Source: Pilimelia anulata (GTDB lineage: Bacteria > Actinomycetota > Actinomycetes > Mycobacteriales > Micromonosporaceae). Taken from it: a stretch of 64,000 nucleotides of DNA. Positions 1 through 7,838 of the stretch are shown one piece after another (positions within the stretch are counted from its first letter, which is position 1; each line of letters begins with the position of its first letter). A program made the translations under genes and the position numbers. The notes beneath the pieces were generated by a model that saw only the letters and a list, made by a program, of their open reading frames with translations, did no database searches and had not been told where the DNA came from. The stretch is taken from NCBI RefSeq assembly GCF_014647895.1, contig NZ_BMQB01000007.1, positions 186,001-250,000 on the forward strand. Reading direction: 5' to 3'.

Positions 1-71
1 GGCCGGAAACCTAGCCGATCCCCGCCCGCCGCCGGGCGCGCGCGGGGTGGGTGTCGGCGCGCGGGCGTGGC

Positions 72-135
72 GGTGGTGCGGTGTCCGGGGCGGGCGGGGT
101 GGTGGTGCGGTGTCCGGGGTGGTGCGGTGCCCGGG
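72..135. repeat. Three GT-rich direct repeats
   Basis: A 19-base unit beginning GGTGGTGCGGTG and ending CCGGGG occurs at 72-90 and 101-119, and a slightly changed third copy at 118-135 (GTGTCC becomes GTGCCC). The copies lie 60-120 bases before the start of the first gene. They could bind a regulator of that gene or be GC-rich low-complexity sequence; the spacing is irregular, so no function is assigned. Confidence 0.5.
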
Positions 136-193
136 CCGGCGCGCGGTGCTCCGGGCGGGGCGCGGCGGGCGGATTCGCGGTAGGTTCGCGGGC

Positions 194-724
194 GTGAAGC
201 CCGAGGCGCTGTGCGGATTGCTGGCGGAGTCCGACCGGCTGGCGGTGTTCGCCGCCGTGGTGCTCGGGGCGCGCTCGCCGGGCGAGGTGGCCAGGGCCAC
301 CGGCCTGCCCGGCCGCACCGTCGTCGTCGCGCTCGGGCGGCTGGAGCAGGGCGGCCTGGTCAGCCTCGCCGACGGCGGGCTGCGCGCCGGCGAGGAGCCG
401 TTCCGCGAGGCGGTCCGCTCGGCCGGGGCCGCGCCGCCCGAGCCGCTGGACGACGACCCGAGCCGGGCCGCGGTCCTGCGCCACTTCCTCCGGGACGGCC
501 GGATCGCCGCGCTGCCGGTGGTCCGGGCCAAGCGCCGGGTCGTGCTGGAGCACGTGGTGGTGACGTTCGAGCCGGGCGTGCGGTACCCGGAGCCGGCGGT
601 GGACGCGCTGCTGCGCGCGTTCATGGACGACTACGCCACGCTGCGCCGCAGCCTGATCGACGAGGGCCTGCTCGGCCGGGACCAGGGCGTGTACTGGCGC
701 ACCGGCGGCCCGGTCGACCTCTGA
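194..724 (+). CDS. DUF2087-domain transcriptional regulator
   Basis: Predicted cytosolic regulator of 176 residues. An N-terminal winged-helix-like part (residues 10-60, ESDRLAVFAAVVLGARSPGEVARATGLP order of hydrophobic and small residues typical of ArsR/MarR-like helices) precedes a C-terminal DUF2087 module with the usual elements: a basic stretch in VVRAKRRVVLEHV, then Y-P-E-xxV and a terminal D-E-G-LL-xR-xxGVYWR-like segment. The GTG at 194 was chosen because the region upstream is repetitive and does not look coding; an in-frame start at 47 exists. DUF2087 proteins are often fused to metal- or stress-responsive helix-turn-helix domains; the signal sensed here is unknown. Confidence 0.75.
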   Translation: MKPEALCGLLAESDRLAVFAAVVLGARSPGEVARATGLPGRTVVVALGRLEQGGLVSLADGGLRAGEEPFREAVRSAGAAPPEPLDDDPSRAAVLRHFLRDGRIAALPVVRAKRRVVLEHVVVTFEPGVRYPEPAVDALLRAFMDDYATLRRSLIDEGLLGRDQGVYWRTGGPVDL

Positions 725-823
725 CGGGACCGCCGGCCCGGCCCGCACCGCGTTCGCCGGGCCGCACCGCGGTCGCGGGCCCGCACCGATCCGCGGTCGC
801 GGCGACCCGGGGGGCCGGCCGGC

Positions 824-1789
824 TCAGGTGAGCGAGTCGCGCGAGGCCAGCAGCCGGTGGTACGACGCCAGCCGGCGCTGGTCCGCCTTGCCGCCGGCCA
901 CCCAGCCCGGCAGGGCGCAGTCCGGGTCCGCGGCCGCGTGGCCGCAGTTCGGCGGGCAGGTCAGCGTCCCGTCGACCAGGTCCGGGAAGCCGTGCAGCAC
1001 GTCGTTCGCGGACACGTGGGCCAGCCCGAAGCTGCGCACGCCGGGCGTGTCGATGATCCAGCCGGCCGCGTCCGGCAGCCGCAGCGCCACCGCCGACGTG
1101 GACGTGTGCCGCCCCTTGCCGATCGCGCTGACCACGCCGACCGCCCGGTCGGCGTCCGGGACCAGCCGGTTCACCAGCGTGGACTTGCCCACGCCGGAGT
1201 GCCCGACCAGCACCGACACCCGGCCGGCGAGCGCGGCGACCAGGGCCGCCGGGTGCTCGTCCGGGCGGCACAGCACGTGCGGCAGGTCCAGTTCGGCGTA
1301 GTAGTCCAGCACCCCCGCCGGCCCGGCCAGGTCGGCTTTCGTCAGGCAGAGCAGCGGGGTGATGTCCGCGTCGTACGCCGCCACCAGGCACCGGTCGATG
1401 AACCCCGGCCGCGGCTCCGGGTCGCGCAGCGCGCTGACGATCACGAGCTGGTCGGCGTTGGCCACCACGACCCGCTCCAACCGGCCCTCGGGCGTGCTGT
1501 CGTCGTCGTCCGCGGTCCGGCGCAGCACCGAGCGGCGCGGCGCGATCCGGACGATCCGCGCCAGGCTCCCGGCGTCGCCGCTGACGTCGCCGACGAGCGC
1601 CACCCGGTCCCCGACGACCACGGACTTGCGGCCCAGCTCACGGGCGCGCATCGCGGTCACCGGCGTCACGTCCTCGTCGACCACGCACGAGTACCGGCCC
1701 CGGTCCACGGCGATCACCAGCCCGTCCGCGGCGTGGTCGTGCCGCGGCCGGGTCCGGGTACGCGGCCGGGACGCGCGCCCCGGCCGCAC
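824..1789 (-). CDS. rsgA: Ribosome biogenesis GTPase RsgA
   Basis: Circularly permuted GTPase that acts in late maturation of the 30S subunit. The frame shows an OB-fold region (about 20-85), a G4-like TKAD motif, the P-loop GHSGVGKST placed after it (the permutation), the G3 motif DTPGVRSFG, and a C-terminal zinc motif CPPNCGHAAADPDC. The annotated GTG gives 321 residues, but the frame stays open upstream through codons for LAKQREYDEDDVRV, which resembles the usual actinobacterial RsgA N-terminus, so the true start may be a CTG at 1828 overlapping the aroA stop. It follows aroA closely in the same direction, so the two are probably co-transcribed. Confidence 0.93.
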   Translation of the reverse strand: MRPGRASRPRTRTRPRHDHAADGLVIAVDRGRYSCVVDEDVTPVTAMRARELGRKSVVVGDRVALVGDVSGDAGSLARIVRIAPRRSVLRRTADDDDSTPEGRLERVVVANADQLVIVSALRDPEPRPGFIDRCLVAAYDADITPLLCLTKADLAGPAGVLDYYAELDLPHVLCRPDEHPAALVAALAGRVSVLVGHSGVGKSTLVNRLVPDADRAVGVVSAIGKGRHTSTSAVALRLPDAAGWIIDTPGVRSFGLAHVSANDVLHGFPDLVDGTLTCPPNCGHAAADPDCALPGWVAGGKADQRRLASYHRLLASRDSLT

Positions 1790-1820
1790 CCGGACGTCGT
1801 CCTCGTCGTACTCCCGCTGC

Positions 1821-3134
1821 TTAGCCAGGGTTGCCCTCCGCCGCTCCGGTCACCAGCGTCGACCATAGTCGGGGGAACTCCGGCAGGGTTTTCGCGGTAC
1901 AGCCGATGTCGTCCACGCTGACCCCCGGCACGGCCAGCCCGAGCACCGCCGCCGCGTGCGCGAGCCGGTGGTCGTCGTACGTGGCGAACACCCCGCCGCG
2001 CAGCGGGCGCGGGACGATGGCCAGCCCGTCCTCGCTCTCCCGCACGTCGGCACCGAGCCGGCCCAGCTCGGTGGCCAGCGCCGCCAGCCGGTCGGTCTCG
2101 TGGCCGCGGATGTGCCGGATGCCGCGCAGCCGCGACGGCCCGTCGGCCAGCGCCGCCAGCGCCGCGACCACGGGCGTCAGCTCGCTGATGTCGCCGAGGT
2201 CGACGTCGAGGCCGTGCACGGTACCGGTGCCGGCGACCGTCAGCCCGTCGTGGTCCAGCGTGACCGCACCGCCCATCCGGGTCAGCAGGTCGCGCACCTC
2301 GTCGACCGGCTGGGCGCTGCTGCGCGGCCACTGGCGCAGCGTCACCCGGCCGCCGGTGACCAGCGCGGCGGCGAAGAACGGCGCGGCCCCGGACAGGTCC
2401 GGCTCGATCTCCCAGCTCCGCCCGGTCAGCCGCCCCGGCTGGACCACCCAGGTGTCCGCCCCGGCGGCGTCCACCCCGGCGCCGGCGCTGCGCAGCATGT
2501 GGACGGTCATCCGCAGGTGCGGCGCGGACGGCACCGGCGGCCCGTCGTGCCGGATCGTCAACCCCTCGCCGAACGCCGCCCCCGCCAGCAGCAGCCCCGA
2601 CACGAACTGGCTCGACGCCGACGCGTCGATGGTCACGGTCCCGCCGGCGACCTTCCCGGTCCCGTGCACGGTGATCGGCAGTCCGCCGTCCGCGGTGTCC
2701 ACCCGCACGCCGAGCTGGCGCAGCCCGTCCAGCAGCGGCCCGAGCGGCCGCCGCCGGGCCGCCGGGTCGCCGTCGAACGCCACCGGCCCGTCGGCCAGCG
2801 CGGCCAGCGGGGGCAGGAAGCGCATGACCGTACCGGCGAGGCCCACGTCGATCCGCGCCGGCCCGTGCAGCGGCTCGGGCCGGATCATCCACCGGTCGTC
2901 GTCGACGGTGGAGACGTGGCAGCCGAGCGCCCGCAGCGCCGCCGCCATGAGCGTGGTGTCCCGGGCGCGCAGCGGGGCGTGCAGCGTGGACGGGCCGGCG
3001 CCGAGCGCGCTGAGGACGAGCGCCCGGGCGGTCATCGACTTGGAGCCGGGCAGCGTGACACTGCCGGCCACGGGGGCGGGGGCCGGGGGAGCGGACCAGG
3101 GCACGGGGGGCCCGGTCGGGGTCTGGGTAGCCAC
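1821..3134 (-). CDS. aroA: 3-phosphoshikimate 1-carboxyvinyltransferase (EPSP synthase)
   Basis: Joins shikimate 3-phosphate and phosphoenolpyruvate in the shikimate pathway to aromatic amino acids. The signature LPGSKSMTARALVLSALG near residue 25 and the C-terminal DDHRLAHAAAVLGL and DIGCTAKTLPEF segments are clear, spread over about 437 residues, which fits the family. The GTG at 3134 starts VATQTPTGP and is preceded by GGATGGGGG; an in-frame ATG lies upstream at 3191. The stop overlaps a possible upstream start of rsgA. The nearby SRAP gene is divergent, so the promoter should lie in 3135-3274. Confidence 0.95.
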   Translation of the reverse strand: MATQTPTGPPVPWSAPPAPAPVAGSVTLPGSKSMTARALVLSALGAGPSTLHAPLRARDTTLMAAALRALGCHVSTVDDDRWMIRPEPLHGPARIDVGLAGTVMRFLPPLAALADGPVAFDGDPAARRRPLGPLLDGLRQLGVRVDTADGGLPITVHGTGKVAGGTVTIDASASSQFVSGLLLAGAAFGEGLTIRHDGPPVPSAPHLRMTVHMLRSAGAGVDAAGADTWVVQPGRLTGRSWEIEPDLSGAAPFFAAALVTGGRVTLRQWPRSSAQPVDEVRDLLTRMGGAVTLDHDGLTVAGTGTVHGLDVDLGDISELTPVVAALAALADGPSRLRGIRHIRGHETDRLAALATELGRLGADVRESEDGLAIVPRPLRGGVFATYDDHRLAHAAAVLGLAVPGVSVDDIGCTAKTLPEFPRLWSTLVTGAAEGNPG

Positions 3135-3274
3135 ACCCCCATCCTGCCCGCTGCCCCACCCCCGCACGTCCCCACCCACCGCTTCTGCCACCCGGCGCGC
3201 CCGGCGGCCCCGAGCAGCCGGCCGTCGCGTCGGGGTGAGCTGCGGTCGGTGGGTGGGGGCGTTAGGTTGGCGGG

Positions 3275-3985
3275 ATGTGTGGGCGGTATGCGACCGTGCG
3301 GCAGGCGGACGCGCTCAGCGCGGCGTTCGACGCCGTCGACGAGAGCGAGGGCGGGCTCCTCGTCGACTACAACGTGGCGCCCACCGACCCGGTACCGATC
3401 GTCCGGGTGACCCGGCGCCCCGACGGCGACCGCGAGGTCGAGCGGCGGGTGCTGACCGTGGCCCGGTGGGGCTTGGTCCCGCACTGGGCGAAGAATCCGC
3501 GGGCCGGCGCCCGCATGATCAACGCGCGGGCGGAGGGGGTGGCGGAGTCCAGCACGTACGGGCGGTACTTCGGCACGCACCGCTGCCTCGTCCCGGCCGA
3601 GGGCTGGTACGAGTGGAAGGGGCGCGGGCGCCCCTACTTCATGACCGGCACCGGCGGCGGGCCGCTCGTGTTCGCCGGCCTCTGGGCGGCCAGCGCGGCG
3701 GTCCCCGGCCGGTACACCTGCACGATCCTCACCACCGCCGCGGTGGGCGACCTGGTCGACGTGCACGACCGGATGCCGCTGCTGCTCGACCGCGACCGCT
3801 GGTCCGACTGGCTCACCGGCCCCGCCGGACCGGACCTGCTCGCGCCGCCCGCCCCGGCGACGGTCGCCGCGCTCGAGGTCCGGCCGGTCGGCCCGGCCGT
3901 CGGCGACGTCCGCAACGACGGTCCGGACCTGATCGCCCGGGTCCCCGACCACGAGTCGGACGACCCGCCGGCAACCCTGTTCTGA
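3275..3985 (+). CDS. SOS response-associated peptidase (SRAP/HMCES family)
   Basis: SRAP proteins crosslink covalently to abasic sites in single-stranded DNA through Cys2 and so protect the lesion during replication. The sequence starts MCGRY, giving the catalytic Cys2 after Met removal. The partner residues are visible: Asn33 in NVAPTD, Glu109 in VPAEGWYEW and His164 in DVHDRMP. At 236 residues it has the usual length (YedK is 222). It is transcribed away from aroA and appears monocistronic. No LexA-type box was identified upstream, so SOS control is not claimed. Confidence 0.93.
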   Translation: MCGRYATVRQADALSAAFDAVDESEGGLLVDYNVAPTDPVPIVRVTRRPDGDREVERRVLTVARWGLVPHWAKNPRAGARMINARAEGVAESSTYGRYFGTHRCLVPAEGWYEWKGRGRPYFMTGTGGGPLVFAGLWAASAAVPGRYTCTILTTAAVGDLVDVHDRMPLLLDRDRWSDWLTGPAGPDLLAPPAPATVAALEVRPVGPAVGDVRNDGPDLIARVPDHESDDPPATLF

Positions 3986-4542
3986 CGCGGGCCGGAGGCC
4001 GGCGGAGGTCCCGGACCGTGGCCACCGGCGACGGTCACCGGCGGCCCGGCCGGCGCTGGGTTGTGGTGCGCCGTGCCCACGCGGTCGCCCCGGCTCTCGT
4101 AGCGCACAGCGACGGGTCGCGTCTTGCTAACCGACATTCCCGGACGCCGGATCCGGCAGTACCCCGCCTTTGTCACCCGGTCCGCCGCGCCCGCCCGACC
4201 CCTGCGGTCCCGGACCCCTGCGCGCTCCGACCCGACGCCCTCCGGGCGTGCGGATCGCACCGAACGCCTGCTCCCGCCGCGACCCCGCGCGGGCGCATCC
4301 GGCGCCCCGTACCGAGCCGTTCGGAGGCCGTCGGACGCCCACGGCGGAGGCGTATCCGGGGATGCCTGGTAGTGGGGGTTGCGCCACGCTCGGTGACACC
4401 CTCCACGATGGATAGCCGTCAATCTTGTCTGATGTGTCGCCTTGTTGTCAGATGACTGGCAGAAACCCGATTGAACCCTTGTGTGGGCTGCGCCAATGCG
4501 ATACAAACCGCGCGGTTGACAGCGAGCGGGGCAGGTGAACAC
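3986..4542. other. Intergenic region before the WhiB gene
   Basis: This stretch of 557 bases holds no convincing gene. Its first 350 bases are GC-rich; from about 4380 the sequence becomes clearly richer in A+T, as expected for a promoter and leader. A possible promoter pair TTGTGT (4479-4484) and TACAAA (4502-4507), 17 bases apart, lies just before the WhiB start, but this is weak evidence. Confidence 0.4.
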
Positions 4543-4944
4543 ATGACTCGGGCACGGCCACCACGGGCGCAGGAGATCGACGCCGCGCGGGGCGATCCGC
4601 GGTTGCGACGAGCCCTCGTCGAGCGGCGCGGCGACCCGGCTTGGCGGGCCGCGGGCGCCTGCCGCCGGGCCGATCCCGATCTCTTCTTCCCGGCCCCCAA
4701 CGAACCCGCGGTCGCGGCGCTCGCCGTCTGCCGGGCCTGCCCGGTACAGGGGTCGTGCCTCGCCTGGGCGCTGGACGTCGGCGACTGCCACGGCGTGTGG
4801 GGCGGCACGACGCCGAAGGAGCGGCGCGCGATGGGCGTGATCTGGCCGGGGCGGTGCCGCGCGACGGACGACGGCCCGCCGGTCCGCGACCTGCTGCTGA
4901 CCCTGGCCCCGCCGCCGCCGGCCCGCACCCCGGCCGGCGCCTAG
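4543..4944 (+). CDS. WhiB-family iron-sulfur transcription factor
   Basis: WhiB-like proteins bind a [4Fe-4S] cluster and act with the principal sigma factor. The four cluster ligands are Cys40 (GACRRADPDLFF), Cys63 and Cys66 (CRAC) and Cys72 (Cx5C), followed by the GVWGG turn and the basic C-terminal stretch TPKERRA. An extra Cys82 precedes the turn. The ATG at 4543 is preceded by GCAGGTGA. It has 133 residues and a longer basic N-terminus than WhiB1. The subclass is not clear from the sequence; WhiB2/WblA-type labels would be guesses. Confidence 0.9.
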   Translation: MTRARPPRAQEIDAARGDPRLRRALVERRGDPAWRAAGACRRADPDLFFPAPNEPAVAALAVCRACPVQGSCLAWALDVGDCHGVWGGTTPKERRAMGVIWPGRCRATDDGPPVRDLLLTLAPPPPARTPAGA

Positions 4945-5363
4945 CCGACCGGGCCCGCCGGCCCGGAGCCGCGCCGGGTCACGCCCGCCGCCGTCCGTCC
5001 CGGCGTCGGCGTGCCGCCGCTGACGCACGCGCCCTCCACCCCGAGCCGACGCCGCCGCTTCCACGCGGCCGCCGGCGCCACCCGGCCGCCACCCGCGGCC
5101 GCCACGGTCAGCGTGCGCCCCGCACCGCACGCGGGGCGCACGCGCCGCACCTCCCGCCGCCGCGCGGCGGCCACGCGCAACCCGCCACCGGCGGCCGCGA
5201 ACAACCCGCCACCGGCGGCCGCGGGCAACCCGCCGCCACCGGCCACGCGCAAGGGCCGCCACCGGCGGCGGACAACCGCCACCAGCTGGCCGCGTCGCGC
5301 TCACCCGGCCGCGCGGTGCCGGTCCGCCCGCCCGGACCCGCCGCGACCTGCTGTGATGGCCGG
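4945..5363. repeat. GC-rich intergenic region with 24-base tandem units
   Basis: No gene is supported here: the open frames are proline, arginine and glycine runs on both strands. Two perfect 22-base copies of a unit beginning CAACCCGCCACCGGCGGC lie at 5178-5199 and 5202-5223 (24-base period), with a partial third copy from 5226. The array is probably replication slippage in non-coding DNA. Confidence 0.5.
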
Positions 5364-6008
5364 ATGGAGCACGAACCGTACGACGTGGCGACCCCGAGCG
5401 GCCCCGCCCGCCTCGACCTGACCCCGCCCGGGGCCGGCGCCGGGCACTGCGTGCTCGCCCTCGGCCACGGCGCCGGCGGCGCCGTGGACGCCCCGGACCT
5501 GCGCGCGGTGACCGCCGCCGTCGCCGCCGCCGGCGGCTGGGTCGCCAGGATCACCCAGCCGTACCGGGTCGCCGGGCGGCGCGCCCCCGCCCCGGCGCCG
5601 CGGCTGGACGAGGCGTGGGCGGCCGTCCTCGCCGCCCTGCCCGGGCTGCTGCCGGCGGCCGCGCGCGGGCTGCCGCTGGTCGCCGGGGGGCGGTCCAGCG
5701 GCGCGCGGGTGGCCTGCCGGACCGCCGGCGCGGTCGGCGCGGCAGGGGTGTTGGCGCTGGCCTTCCCGACCCACCCGCCGGGCAGGCCCGAGCGGTCCCG
5801 GGTGGACGAGCTGGCCGCCGTACCGGTGCCGGCGCTGGTGGTCAACGGCGACCGCGACCCGTTCGGGGTACCGCCGGTCCTGCCCGGTGTCGAGCTGGTG
5901 GTGCGCCCGGGCGACCGGCACGCGCTCAGCACCAGCGGGCTGGGCGAGTCGGTCGTGAGCTGGCTGTATCGATGGAGCTGGCTGCCACCCGAACGGAGGA
6001 CTGCGTAA
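5364..6008 (+). CDS. Alpha/beta hydrolase (Tex30/KANL3-like)
   Basis: Predicted cytosolic serine hydrolase of 214 residues. It shows the oxyanion-hole segment ALGHGAGG, the nucleophile elbow GGRSSGAR (Ser in G-x-S-x-G-like context), an acid-bearing strand VVNGDRDPFG and a catalytic histidine in PGDRHAL. This order matches the small dienelactone-hydrolase-like KANL3/Tex30 group; the substrate is unknown. The ATG at 5364 begins MEHEPYDV. A strong hairpin follows at 6097-6129, before the sigR promoter, so the gene is likely a single transcription unit. Confidence 0.8.
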   Translation: MEHEPYDVATPSGPARLDLTPPGAGAGHCVLALGHGAGGAVDAPDLRAVTAAVAAAGGWVARITQPYRVAGRRAPAPAPRLDEAWAAVLAALPGLLPAAARGLPLVAGGRSSGARVACRTAGAVGAAGVLALAFPTHPPGRPERSRVDELAAVPVPALVVNGDRDPFGVPPVLPGVELVVRPGDRHALSTSGLGESVVSWLYRWSWLPPERRTA

Positions 6009-6096
6009 TATGCCCCATTATCGTTGACTTATTCGGTACGCAAAGATTGGCAATGCGGGGGGACCGGAGGCGTCCCCCGCGGATCTCCCAGATCCT

Positions 6097-6129
6097 CCCG
6101 GCCCCGACGCGCGACGCGTCGGGGCCGGG
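6097..6129 (+). terminator. Hairpin terminator between hydrolase and sigR promoter
   Basis: A perfect 15-base stem, 6097-6111 paired with 6115-6129, closes a CGA loop. It lies 88 bases after the hydrolase stop and 14 bases before the SigR promoter, so it would insulate sigR from upstream reading. There is no T-run, as is common in actinomycete terminators. Confidence 0.6.
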
Positions 6130-6142
6130 GCGCGTCCGGGCC

Positions 6143-6168
6143 GGAATGCCGGCGCCCCCGGCGCCGTT
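6143..6168 (+). promoter_or_regulatory. SigR-dependent autoregulatory promoter
   Basis: GGAAT at 6143-6147 and GTT at 6166-6168 are separated by exactly 18 bases, the SigR consensus GGAAT-N18-GTT known from Streptomyces. Transcription should begin near 6174, upstream of both possible sigR starts (6210 and 6327). This is the expected thiol-stress positive feedback promoter. Confidence 0.8.
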
Positions 6169-6326
6169 GTACGCCGCGGACGCGCACCGCGTTCGGGGAG
6201 GAGCCCATCGTGCCCGCCACCACTGCCGCCGCCGCCCAGCGATTGATCCGCGTCGTCCCGCCGCCGCGGCGCTCCGCCGGCCCGGACGGCGTATCCTCGG
6301 CACGGCAGCCGAGAGGGGACGTCCGG

Positions 6327-6995
6327 GTGAGTGAACCCGAGCAGACCCCGCCGCGAGCGGGGGCGAGGACAGGCCGGGCGGGTGCGCCCGGCGACCGGCG
6401 CGAGGATGCCGCGGCGCAGCGCGCCCGGTTCGAGCACGACGCGCTGCCGTTCGTCGACCAGCTCTACGGCGCGGCGCTGCGGATGACCCGCAACCCGGCC
6501 GACGCCGAGGACCTGGTGCAGGAGACGTTCCTGAAGGCGTACGGGGCGTTCCACCAGTTCGAGCGGGGCACGAACCTGAAGGCGTGGCTGTACCGCATCC
6601 TCACGAACACGTTCATCAACTCGTACCGCAAGCGCCAGCGCCAGCCCGTCCAGGCGCCGACCGAGGAGATCAGCGACTGGGTGCTGGCCGAGGCCGAGTC
6701 GCACACGTCCAGCGGCCTGAAGTCCGCCGAGACCGAGGCGCTGGAGCGGCTGCCCGACAGCGACGTCAAGACCGCCCTGCAGGCGCTGCCGGAGGAGTTC
6801 CGCCTGGCGGTGTACCTGGCCGACGTCGAGGGCTTCTCGTACAAGGAGATCGCCGACATCATGGGCACGCCGATCGGCACCGTGATGTCCCGGCTGCACC
6901 GGGGCCGGCGCAACCTGCGGCGGCAGCTCGAGCAGTACGCGGCCGAGCGCGGCATCACCCGCGCCCCCGCGGTCGACCCGGCGCCGGCGCGGTAG
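6327..6995 (+). CDS. sigR: RNA polymerase sigma factor SigR (SigH/RpoE group)
   Basis: Group 4 sigma factor that directs the thiol-oxidative stress response. Region 2 is clear (RNPADAEDLVQETFLKAY, then LKAWLYRILTNTFINSYRKR) and region 4 ends in GFSYKEIADIMGTPIGTVMSRLHRGR. The GTG at 6327 has the ribosome site GAGAGGGGA (6311-6319) and yields 222 residues. A second in-frame GTG at 6210 has an even stronger site, GGGGAGGAG (6195-6203), and would add 39 residues, as in the extended SigR' isoform of Streptomyces. rsrA follows 11 bases downstream, which is the standard sigma/anti-sigma operon. Confidence 0.95.
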   Translation: MSEPEQTPPRAGARTGRAGAPGDRREDAAAQRARFEHDALPFVDQLYGAALRMTRNPADAEDLVQETFLKAYGAFHQFERGTNLKAWLYRILTNTFINSYRKRQRQPVQAPTEEISDWVLAEAESHTSSGLKSAETEALERLPDSDVKTALQALPEEFRLAVYLADVEGFSYKEIADIMGTPIGTVMSRLHRGRRNLRRQLEQYAAERGITRAPAVDPAPAR

Positions 6996-7006
6996 GAGGT
7001 GCGACA

Positions 7007-7294
7007 GTGACTGGCTGTGCCGACGACGACGCCGAGGACTGCCGCGAGGTGCTGGGCGAGGTCTACCTGTACCTCGACCTGGAGTGCGCGGAGACGCGGC
7101 GCGAGCTGATCCGGCGGCACCTGGACGAGTGCTCGCCGTGCCTGCGCGAGTACGGCATCGAGCAGGAGGTGCGGGCGCTGGTGGCCCGCTGCTGCGGCGC
7201 CGAGCGGGCGCCGGACGAGCTGCGCGAGCGGCTCCGGGTGAAGCTGCGCGAGCTGGTCGTCGAGGTCGAGGTCGACCCCCGCGGGCCGGATTAG
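7007..7294 (+). CDS. rsrA: Redox-sensing zinc anti-sigma factor RsrA
   Basis: Small ZAS-family anti-sigma factor that holds SigR until disulfide stress releases zinc. The ligands Cys12, His38, Cys42 and Cys45 (HLDECSPC) match Cys11, His37, Cys41 and Cys44 of Streptomyces RsrA with a one-residue shift; an extra Cys4 and the pair Cys62-Cys63-like CC in ARCCGAE are also present. The GTG at 7007 is preceded by GTAGGAGGT. It lies directly after sigR and has 95 residues, the usual size. Confidence 0.93.
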   Translation: MTGCADDDAEDCREVLGEVYLYLDLECAETRRELIRRHLDECSPCLREYGIEQEVRALVARCCGAERAPDELRERLRVKLRELVVEVEVDPRGPD

Positions 7295-7313
7295 CCCGCG
7301 GGAGCCGGCGCGG

Positions 7314-7388
7314 TCACGCGTTGGGGCGCTTGCCGTGGTTGGCGGCGCTCTTCTTGCGCGCCCGCTTCCTCCGAGCCTTCTTCGCCAT
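7314..7388 (-). CDS. 24-residue ribosomal protein bL37-like
   Basis: The product is MAKKARRKRARK followed by KSAANHGKRPNA. It is 24 residues long, strongly basic, and ends in the NHGKRPNA tail of the actinobacterial large-subunit protein bL37 seen in mycobacterial ribosome structures. The ribosome site GAGAGGAGA lies 7 bases before the ATG. The gene is antisense to and just after rsrA, with its 3' end facing rsrA. It is too short for most gene finders. Identification is by recalled sequence similarity; the match of length and tail makes it fairly secure. Confidence 0.85.
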   Translation of the reverse strand: MAKKARRKRARKKSAANHGKRPNA

Positions 7389-7578
7389 CGCGGTCTCCTC
7401 TCGCCGGGCGGATACGTCGGTGCCCATCGTAGGCGGCCCGCCGCGCCGGCCGGGCGCAGCCCGCCGGCCCGGCCACGCGGCGGGCGCGCGCATGATTGGA
7501 TACCGGAGCATGGCCGGGCCCGCCCGGCCGCCGGACGGCGGCGTGCCCACCCGCACGCCACGAGAGGGAGTAGGGACC

Positions 7579-7794
7579 GTGGCCGAAGAGATCCGCGCGG
7601 AGATGGTGGCCAACGTCTGGAAGGTCGTCGCCTCCGCCGGCGACGAGGTCGCCGAGGGGGACACGCTGGTCATCCTCGAGTCGATGAAGATGGAGATCCC
7701 GGTGGTCGCCGAGAGCGACGGCACGGTCCGCGAGGTCGCCGTGAACGAGGGCGACGTCGTCCAGGAGGGCGACCTGATCGCCACCATCGAGTAG
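7579..7794 (+). CDS. Single-domain biotinylated protein (TB7.3-like)
   Basis: A 71-residue free-standing biotinyl domain with the acceptor motif ESMKMEIP, so Lys37 is the predicted biotinylation site. The C-terminal half (GTVREVAVNEGDVVQEGDLIA) completes the barrel. It has the same length and arrangement as M. tuberculosis TB7.3, which also lies beside sigH-rshA. Such proteins could serve as the carrier subunit of an acyl-CoA carboxylase, but no carboxylase gene is in this window. The GTG start follows GAGAGGGAGTAGGG. Confidence 0.93.
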   Translation: MAEEIRAEMVANVWKVVASAGDEVAEGDTLVILESMKMEIPVVAESDGTVREVAVNEGDVVQEGDLIATIE

Positions 7795-7838
7795 CCCGCC
7801 CGGCGGGTGGCCTCGGCCGGCGGCGCAGCCGCCGGCCC

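Noticed and set aside
4124..4415. Several short frames before the WhiB gene on both strands
   Set aside because: They overlap one another, lack ribosome sites and show no family pattern; treated as intergenic.
4515..4520. TTGACA just before the WhiB start as a -35
   Set aside because: There is no room for a -10 and a ribosome site before the ATG at 4543.
5178..5245. 24-base tandem units as a CRISPR or replication iteron
   Set aside because: There are only two full copies, no spacers and no nearby cas or rep gene.
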